Source of the DNA: Panicum virgatum
Taxonomy: Eukaryota > Streptophyta > Magnoliopsida > Poales > Poaceae
Length of the DNA stretch: 64,000 bases
Direction of reading: 5' to 3'
Assembly (NCBI RefSeq): GCF_016808335.1
Contig: NC_053140.1
Coordinates: 27,584,086 to 27,648,085, forward strand
The position numbers and the translations under genes are program-made. The number at the start of each line of letters is the position of its first letter. Within the stretch, counting starts at the first letter, position 1. Below are positions 55,859 through 64,000 of this stretch, one piece after another. The notes below the pieces were generated by a model, which saw only the letters and a list, made by a program, of their open reading frames with translations, was not told the origin of the DNA and did not search any database.

Positions 55859-57799
55859 GGAACACCCGGTTTACAAAAGGAAATAAACCGAGCAATCATA
55901 TACGTGCCAGGATCAATTCACACGTATATACAACAGAATGAACAATATATCACAGCACATACCACGTAAAAAGATATAACAAAGCGTAATACGAATGTTA
56001 TTTATTACATTAATGACAAATGTCTGATACAGAGTATGCGGAACCGTAAAACAAGTACAAAACTCGGAAGCTGGGCGCCACAGGGACGTTGACTGGGAGA
56101 CAACTGCCTAGAAGTCGTTGTACTCCTGGTAGCTCTGCGTGAACTCCTCCGCGTCGCCGGGAACTGAGCAGCAGTAGGGTATCCCCAAAGAGAACAAGAG
56201 GAAAAGAGTAGAGTAGGCAGGAGTGAGTACACAACTTGTACTCAACAAGTATAACACAAACTATGAGGCTCTAAGGTTGGTTGACTCAACTGCATTAGCT
56301 TTTAATCTTGGCAAAATTTTATTAAAGCTAATTACTACAAGTGGATGAATTACCATAAACCCAGTTACATAGAAATTAATCAAATTAATTAAGAACTTCT
56401 GAGGACCACACCGAAACCACCAAGGTAACCCCACTAATAAAAAGGAGGATCCGGGCCGCTCATGACCGTGAGCACAGCTAATATACCAGTTTTACACTCT
56501 GCAGAGGTTGCACATCTTTACCCACAAGTCGTGAGTTACACTAGTTGTTCATCACACTTCCTTAGGTGAGATGACTAGCAAACACACTACGAGGCCGTTA
56601 CAAAAAATCTCGTTGGTAAGGCGTAACCGCGAAGAGTTGGATCAGCGACGATGGGGCCCACCTCACGGGGGTACAAGCATGTAGCACAGACCAAGCCGGA
56701 GGAGCAGGGACCATTGAAGCTTACCACCCTTGCCCCGCAGGTAAGTTACTCCAAACCAAAAAGACCTAATTAGTAAGCCAAGACCGTCCCATTCCAGTCT
56801 TGTGGTTGCGTGGTTGTCCCAGGTTGTCACTTTAATGACATACGGTCCTTATGGAGAGTAGCTAGCACAAAACACAGTGCGAGACCCCTAAACCAAGTTT
56901 CTAGAAAAACATGTTTTAAGGAGACGTAAACCACTCAAGTACAGAGCACAGAGGGTAACGCTCAGAATTAAGTTGCATAAGACCATTAACAAATTAATTA
57001 AAAAGGACCAAGTGTGTTATAACGCGACACCTAGCACAACTAACCAAAATGCAACCCAAGGGATATATATAAAGGATATAAAGTGGCTAGGAAAGTCCTT
57101 ATAGGCATACAGTATTAAAATGCAATATGAAATTGTATTTAAAAGTGATAGGTTGTTCATGTTATACTTGCCTTCCTCAAAGTTCTCCTGCTGCTCAAAC
57201 TGCTCTAAAGATGGTGGCTGCTCCGGGTACTGGTACTCCTCCAAAGGATCAACGTCTACTCACGATCGCAACGCCAAAACAAGGTCCACATACACATACA
57301 TGCAAACAAGAGCAAACACTAAGAAATTGTACAACAATACATAAAAACAGCAAACAAAACTAGTCTAGAACTATTCTACGCGTTACAACGATCGCGTGAG
57401 CGTGAAAACCACCTAAAACGGATTTAAAACGACAAAGATAAGGCTAAAACAAGGTTCCAGGGACCTATCTGCAAGAAAACTAATGTTGCAGGGGCTCAGG
57501 AACAAAAACTAGGGACCTATATGTAATTAAACTATAGATTTAGGGTTTAGGCTGCAAAACCACATGTCCAGGGATGGCGGGCACGATTTTACAGAAGCTC
57601 AGGGTCTAAAACGTTAAAAACAGGGCCGATCTGCAATTATTTTTGAACTGGATAGGACCGCGAGTTGATTTCAAAGAAACACAGGGACTCTTTAGCAAAA
57701 CAGCCAGGCCGAAGGGGTATCTGCAGATCTGATCCATCGGATCGGGATCTGGCGACTTAGATTAAAATGGTTCGAGATCTAATCGTGGCTGTCGATTTT
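55859..57799 (-). repeat. Third family B LTR copy, minus orientation, truncated
   Basis: Begins aacacccggtttac (the first bases are lost) and follows the same order as 32078-34643 and the reverse of 36150-38174. The right end is lost near 57800, where the next Athila-type LTR begins. Without the TRIM it shows the uninterrupted target (near 56770). Confidence 0.75.
56108..57255 (-). CDS. LTR-embedded two-exon cassette, third family B copy
   Basis: The inner exon is 57255-57172 (84 nt; donor GAAG then GCAAGT), open, with EEYQYPEQPPSLEQFEQQEN. The terminal exon is 56163-56108 (56 nt), open in phase 1 with core VPGDAEEFTQSYQEYNDF. Intron about 1 kb, GC-AG. Confidence 0.52.
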
Positions 57800-58806
57800 G
57801 GATCGCCGGCACCGACGTAATATTCAAGAGGGCCCACCTAGCAGTCACTCATCCAAAGGCAGCGGAGAAAGGCGGCCAGGTGGGGCCGGCCGAACCCCTG
57901 GTTCCGCCGAACGAGGACGGGTTCCCGACCCCTCAGCCTTGGAAGGAAGGTCACCACCGCCATCCCAACGTCGGCTATCAACGTTCTCGTGCTTATCTCA
58001 ACTAGAAACCGACCTCTTCACACTATATAAGGGCTTCCACACACCCTCTCAATAGATGGATTCTCTCTCATTCTCATACACAAGGAGGAAAAGTAGTAGT
58101 AGTGCTCCACTTGTGTCATTAGAGTAGGGAGTGTGCGAGGTGGAGGATCGGAGAAGAGCCGGACGTGTTGGCCTCTCTTCATCTTGTACTTCAACGGATA
58201 CGAGCATTTGAGTAAGTATCCGGAGTTCATCTTCTGTTAAGTTCTTGGTTTAGTATTCTTAAGTTATTCTTTCATTTACGGGTTCATCGTCCGTTCTCAT
58301 AACGGATACTCTAGTAGAGGGCCCCTGATAAAGACGGGTAAACCGTGCGCAATGCTAGAGTAAGTAATCGAAGGCTTAAGCATGGTGTTTAGGCTCTAGA
58401 TTACCTTTGTTTGCCTCGTGCTCCACAGTATTACAGGGTAGACCGTGGGTGGTGACAGCCCCATCGGTCTGCTATGAAGCTGCTTCATGGTTAATGCACT
58501 CCCCCCTGTCCTGGTACGGCGTAGAGCAACAAGCCGTTGGGCCCTAACATACCTGGGTCAGACCGGTGCCCGAAGTAAACGAGTGACGAATCTAAGTCTA
58601 CCTTACCTTGATTCTTATCCTTAGATAAACCACACAACCCGAACCTCTCCTACTTCTCGTTCTCCTGGGTTATTCTAGCTAGAAGATCAGTGCACCTCCA
58701 TTCCCTGTGAAATTACGATACCCTGAATACTCTCCGGGTGAAGTGCTACAATGGTATCTTCTGTGCGCTTGTAGATCTTATCTATGAACATTAAAAAATA
58801 ACAACA
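57800..58806 (+). repeat. 5' LTR of the last Athila-like element, left-truncated
   Basis: GC box CCGGCCGAACC (about 57885-57896), TATATAA at 58024-58030, hairpin at 58438-58472, ending ACAACA. The LTR start TGTTGAC is missing. Confidence 0.75.
58438..58472 (+). ncRNA. Conserved LTR hairpin, copy 6 (best paired)
   Basis: Outer stem GTAGACCG with CGGTCTGC (eight pairs, one G-U), inner stem TGGG with CCCA, loop TGGTGACAGC at 58450-58459, bulged T at 58464. The inner stem is a double compensatory change relative to CAGG with CCTG. 426 nt downstream of TATA. Confidence 0.55.
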
Positions 58807-58814
58807 AGCATTTC

Positions 58815-58832
58815 TGGCGCTGTTGCTGGGGA
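58815..58832 (+). promoter_or_regulatory. Primer binding site, Athila type
   Basis: TGGCGCTGTTGCTGGGGA, eight bases after the LTR end. Confidence 0.8.
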
Positions 58833-58928
58833 ACTGTTACTGTAGTTATCTTTGAACCTAGTGGCCCGTGTGTCTTTTCTTTTACCTTTTCTTTTCTTTT
58901 ATCCTTTATTTTATTTTATCCCTTTACC

Positions 58929-61274
58929 ATGTCACACCCTTCTACCCACCAACTCTCTACCTCCGAGGATGAGTTCTCAGAGCCATCAACTTCTCCAAGG
59001 TCTTTCACGACTTCTGGCTATGAACTCCATCCTCGCGTCATTGCCATGGTTCGGGCATGAACCTTCTCTGGTTTAAAAATCGAAGATCCCGACCTTCATT
59101 TGCAAGTGTTCGAGGAACTATGTTCGTGCTTGGTAATACCAGACATGTCACATGAAACCTTGATGTGGAAATTGTTCCCTTTCTCTCTCATGGGGAAGGC
59201 AGAACAATGGTACACTGACAATGTGAGGGGTATGATCCAAGATTGGGAAGAGCTTCGAGATGACTTCTGCCTCTCGTTCTCTTCTTCATCCCATGAAGCC
59301 TCTCTTCGAAGTGAAATCCTTGCATTTGAACAATTAGAGAATGAGTCCTTAGGTGCAGCATGGGCAAGATTCTCACACCTTTTAGCTTCATGCCCAGACT
59401 AGTCTATACCCGATGATGTATCCTTGCACATCTTTTACTCGGGTTTAGATATGGACTCATCCGACGATCTCGATATCGCCGCTGGAGGATCGTTTACACA
59501 TAGAACTCCAACAGAAGGAAGGGAAATCCTAGATCGCATTTTAAGAAACTCTTCTCTTCTTTCCTATCCTTGCGAGCCCCAGCAAGAGTCCCAGTCGCAC
59601 CAAGAGAGCCCCTCATCAGCCGAATCCAACCCTTCACCTTCCACATCCCTAGAATCGTCTAATGAGCCCTCTCCCGAACCACGAACGTCAAAGGAAGAAG
59701 AAATTCAACCTTCGAAGTTCTCTTCCAAATTCGAGGATTATCTTTATGAAATCCTTACAAACACCTCGAATTACCGCGAGTTCCCAACCACAAATGAGGA
59801 ATGGTTGGAGGCAGTGAAACACCCTTCTGAAGCATTTCGAATTAGCTCACCTTCCACAACCATTTCTTGTTCAATCAAAGGAACTGCCATAGAAGCCTTT
59901 CATGATCACACTGCCAAGGCTTGCATCATGTCCGAATTTCTCGTAGAAACCTTCATAAGAAGCATGCCTTTAGACCCGACCGACAGACTCTTTCGAAGTC
60001 CTTCAGGACTATTCTTTGAATGTCGGGGGATCGCACGGGCAGTGCCGGTCAAGATAGACAAAATTGAGGTTCGCTTAGACTTCTACGTCTACCCGATCAT
60101 CGATTTTGAACTTCCTATAGGCTTCCCTTTAGAAAACCTTCTCCAAGAAAAATCATCACAAGGGAGCCTTAGTTATGAATCCGGGGAAACTGCTTTCACC
60201 CCTCCTATCACCTACTCGAAAATTCCAATGGTGGAGCATCATGACGACCACAACCTATTCGAAGAGATAATGCCTGTGCCAATGTTCATCTCTCCAAACA
60301 TTGCTTCTACTCCCGAACCTCTCAATGATAGAATAATAGACTTTTCCGAAGCAGTTTGGATTGAGTCACCCTCCACGACCATTCCATGCTCCATACAGGG
60401 AATCACCGTAGAAGCCCAGCTTATCCCCAACATGGAGGGTAATATCATGACATGGCACTTGGCACACTCTCTCTTAGGTAGTGTCTCGCTAAAGCCATCC
60501 GACAAACTCTTGGAAGGTTGTCCATTTGGACACATTCTTGAGTGCCAAGGGGTTGCAAGTGCCGTGCCAATTATTATAGACAAAATCGAGGTCAACCTTG
60601 ACTTTCACATCTTTGATGTCCTCGATTTTGATCTTCTCATAGGCTGCCCTCTAGACAACCTTCGTCGTACACCTCTAGGGAGCCTATTCGAGAAACTTGG
60701 GAAAATAACTTCTGCCACACCTTGCTTAGAAATTCCTTCGGCGAAGCCTTTTCCCAAGCAGAACCTGCTCGAGATGATGGAGCAAACTTCATCATTCTCA
60801 ATCGAGTTCGAGCCTTGTCCCACTAGCCCACATTGTGTTGTTCCCAATCATGATCGAAATACAACCATGATCTTCCATGATGAACCTCTTGCGATAGAAA
60901 ACCGTTGGGCTAGGGAATTCAGTGAGGCACTGTCTCTGGAGTGCGAAGAAAGTCATTCTATAGACAAGCATGGAAGCTTCATCCTCGAAACACCACCACC
61001 ATGCTCTTTTAGCACCCCTCCAGAGTCAGCCACTTGTTGCATCACGAATGCTTTCACGAGCTGCAACCTCCTTAAAACTCTCTCTAGCAAAACGTTTATA
61101 AGGATGGTTGTAGACGCGTTTGTTTATCATAAGCATTGTAAATTTCATGGTTACACTATCACACTAACCCTACAGCTTAAGCACAATCGGCGGATGGTGG
61201 TGAAGGCAGGGGGAGGGGGGGCTACACCACCAGTTGATAGCTGCAGGAAGAAGCCCCCATGGTCGAGCTCATGA
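58929..61274 (+). pseudogene. gag with two tandem retropepsin-like domains, two stops
   Basis: One frame of 782 codons from the ATG at 58929, with in-frame stops TGA at 59058-59060 and TAG at 59400-59402. The capsid part has LMWKLFPFSLMGKAEQWY and AAWARFSHLLASCP, close in type to the gag at 44839. After an acidic Ser/Glu linker come two similar domains: residues about 307-404 (SPSTTISCSIKG to DFELPIGFPLENLL) and about 480-578 (SPSTTIPCSIQG to DFDLLIGCPLDNLR). Both look like retropepsin folds, keeping the hydrophobic-IG signature but lacking the catalytic D-S/T-G. No zinc knuckle. The frame ends at 61274 in a Gly/Pro-rich tail. Confidence 0.72.
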
Positions 61275-64000
61275 CCTTAAATGAAGCGCTGCCAGGAGAC
61301 AGCCCGGATTATCAAAAAAAAGGGAATATATATAATAAATACAAAAAAATCCTTCTTTATAATAATAATCATATGAACATGTTTTCAGTTCAGTATGCAC
61401 CTTCGGGTATTCTTGGCCCTCACCATTGCAGGTTAAGATTAAGAAGAAGAGGGGACATACGAAGGCCGGAAACATGGGGACTACATCAACACTTTGGTAC
61501 ATTTGCGATGGAGCACACTTTTAAGAAGGCACCAACACCGCACACTTGATTTAGTGTCATATGACACAAAAGTCCAAGTGTGGGGGAGATTGGTAATCAC
61601 CCCGCAATAAGATCCATTCATACCAAGGTTGGTATTAGCCTACTCTTCTAAAGAAAAAAAGAGAGATGAAGAAGAAAAAAAAGTGAGTAAAAAAAGAAAA
61701 AAAAAGAGAGAGAAAAAAGGGGTATATATATATATATAAAGGGGGAGTAAGAAAGGAAGAGAGTGAGAGTGAGTCAGCTAGCTCTACACACATCAAAGGC
61801 TGTCTTGTGTGCACGCTTTCAAGCTGTGGCATTACATTTCAGCAGAAAAACATTTCACCACCTGCCTCCACCAAACCTTGCTCTCGCGCGCTTGCAAAGC
61901 CTTGCCATAACTCCCATCTATTGCCAGCTTTGCATAGCGTCGCTAGTAGCCCCAACGCACGCAAAGAAGAGGAATGCTCCTCTTACGATCCGAGACTTTG
62001 CTACTCCACATCGTTTGGCACATGCTCATATGCAAAGAAAGGAGACGTACTTTGCACCTCCAATCCCAAAGCATTGTGCCAACAGATCATGCCACCAAGG
62101 TCCACGGTTTCTACACACTTGCCGTGTGTGCAACCTAGCCTTCTTGTTTACCTGTGTCGGCATGGTGCCCTCCTTCGTTTCAGCTTGCATCAGAAGGAGG
62201 AGTCCTCGACAACCATACGCGACCATGCCACTGCTGCAGCAGCTCCAAGACATCCATTCATATATGCTGCTGGTAAGTACACTCAGGTATATGCCAAGGT
62301 AATTCAATGTTCATCAATTCTTCACTCATATTTATCTCCTTTTGAACATAGCTTGATGTTACAAAATAAATGCAACCTTTTCCTATTTTTTGGTATGATC
62401 TGGTTTTAGCCTCGTGCTTAGGATCTTTAATCAAATGAGACTTTGTGTCAAATTTGATTAATGAACCGCAAGAGTTAATACATTCATAGGCATTGGATGT
62501 ATATATTTTACGGACTAACCCTTGCATGCTAGATTTCAAACAGATGGGAAGTTCTGAAGCTAAATTCATACTGGAGGTAAATCAAGGCTCGAGATGTACT
62601 TTAAAAGAAAAAAATGCACAACGTACAAAAGGAGGCACAAATCACCTTTCGAGGTGCACCGTGAGTATTTTGTTAAAATGCTCTTTTACGTTCATGCAGT
62701 TTTATCCTAGCCCTGTTTGAGTTTTGCTAAAAAGATCAATATTTGATGAACACCAATAAATACCCTTTGAAAAAAAAGTATATCTCTCTCTTGAAAAAAA
62801 ACAATGATAAAATAAAATAATGGCAAACAATCTGGGATCCATGGCTTTTGAACCTTCAAATCTGTTTTTCCTTAAAGAATGGATGTGAACAACTAATTTC
62901 AAGGCAAAGATAAAATTCTTTTAAAATTCTTTAAACATGCCTCGAGTATTTGTTGTCCACTAACCTTTTGCAGGGAATAAAACCACCAAGGAGTAACATG
63001 CAACAACCCAACACTCATGCAACGCTCCTTGGTTCCATGGAGGACAGATGCATGAGGAACTAAGCAGAACAAAATGCAAAACTTTGCTTCACCAAGATTA
63101 TCTATTGCATTAGCGTTCATGCTTGGCAAGTTCTCAGGTATGTAATCCCATAACTCATGCATTGTCATGTCATGCGTCCACCCTGCTAAGTTATCCATCA
63201 CGCCTAGCTTGCCATGAAAAAAAAATATAGAAGCAATAAAATAAACATAAATAAATAATAGAATATAACTAAAAAAACAAAATAAAAGAAATTTAGGCTT
63301 TTCAAATACTTGTTCAATAAAATTTTAGACTCCCCGGTGTTTGCAACCGGCAGAGTCCTTGCTTGTTTCCACCTTTTGTTCTTTGGTTGAATAAAAACAG
63401 GTACAAGAATAAGTGTGGGGGAGATCTCTCAAAAGCACAAGAAGAAAACTCACTTCAGATCTCTCCCACAACATGACGCACAACATCAACGGACCAGCAT
63501 CATACAACACGCCCAAGACAAGGCTTGATGGGCCACAATGAGAACAACTGATTGACCCTAGGGTCTACCGAACCATTGAAGCCCATACAGCCATGCATCA
63601 TCCATCATGTTGGTTTGCATCCTAAACTCACAAATCAAAATGCAAAGAAGGGCCTTACACTCCATGCGCTTTCATGAATAAACATGCATGCTCTTTATTC
63701 CTTGCATTCTCTCTTGTTCTTGTGAATAATCATTATCATAGGGAACCCATGCTATCTAAGTATTTGACGAATGTGATATGATTGGATGAATGGAACCATG
63801 CACTTCCTTGCAAAGTACTTGGGATTTCTTTCCAAAAATAATAATAAAAAAAGTGCAATGGCTTGTCTCCTCAAATTACAAATTCTTACCAAGGCCAAAG
63901 TTAGATTTTCATGATCAAACCCTCATATGCATTTTGACTTTGCTTTGAGTTTTGTCAAATTCTTTGACCCTTGTTAGAGACTAGTGGAGATGCACGTGCC
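61275..64000 (+). other. Non-coding 3' part of the last Athila-like element
   Basis: Holds A-rich and (TA)n tracts (61310-61360, 61660-61740), PPT-like AAGTGTGGGGGAGA at 61576-61589 and again at 63411-63424, and a phrase GACTCCCCGGTG at 63329 shared with GGCTCCCCGGTG at 50541 of the Athila element. The stretch 61760-62700 has ORFs up to 200 codons in overlapping frames, none recognisable. No 3' LTR is seen before the window ends. Confidence 0.5.

Larger units (their letters stand above)
57800..64000 (+). mobile_element. Athila-like element with gag, no pol in window, right end cut off
   Basis: A truncated 5' LTR (57800-58806), PBS (58815-58832), a gag-protease-like frame (58929-61274), then 2.7 kb without coding domains that includes two PPT-like motifs. 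The 3' LTR lies beyond the window. Where reverse transcriptase would follow gag there is none, so it appears non-autonomous. Confidence 0.75.

Noticed and set aside
61763..62409. ORFs of 179 and 200 codons in overlapping frames
   Set aside because: Two overlapping frames of similar quality, no domain, no start context. I cannot support a gene.

Overview
This window is intergenic plant DNA, almost certainly from a grass (Poaceae). It is a nested stack of LTR retrotransposons, and I found no host gene, rRNA, tRNA gene or CRISPR array. The grass call rests on the element types: a chromodomain Ty3/gypsy element with LTRs over 3.4 kb, grass-style Athila elements, and a Tat-like element carrying an antisense spliced gene. 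The species cannot be named from the sequence.

Layout: (1) 1-17785 is a plus-strand long LTR (family A). It is split by a minus-strand Tekay/Del-like chromovirus (about 1479-16678) with LTRs, PPT, PBS, a decayed gag-pol and an intact extra ORF. A 398-bp hAT-type MITE sits in its integrase. (2) 17851-42222 is a pol-less Athila-like element (gag, protease, third ORF). Its 3' LTR is split at 26278-26282 by a minus-strand non-autonomous Tat-like element (26283-41995, TSD ATACC). That element carries gag-like ORFs, minisatellites and an eight-exon antisense gene. Inside it lies an old minus-strand family B LTR (32078 to about 38847), itself invaded by an 840-bp TRIM (TSD GTAAG) and by a 3531-bp plus-strand solo LTR of the same family (TSD GATTC). 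(3) 42223-43457 is an Athila-type LTR fragment. (4) 43458-53069 is a complete Athila element whose gag-pol frame has seven stop codons but no visible frameshift. (5) 53070-57800 holds an unrecognised coding-like scrap, another family A LTR and another family B LTR fragment. (6) 57800-64000 is a further Athila-like element with a gag ORF but no pol in the window.

Three patterns are not explained by ordinary element annotation. First, the long LTRs of families A, B and the chromovirus share a two-exon coding-like cassette. The inner exon is 75, 84, 90, 144 or 153 nt (always a multiple of three), bounded by AG and a GC-type donor. It is followed about 1 kb later by an open phase-compatible terminal exon whose protein sequence is conserved between diverged copies. 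Second, all six Athila-type LTRs carry, 426-495 nt downstream of the TATA box, a hairpin with the invariant loop TGGTGACAGC and compensatory stem changes. Third, the three Athila-type interiors repeat a PPT-like motif about 1-2 kb apart, and two of them carry tandem small hairpins with loop CAAAGAA.
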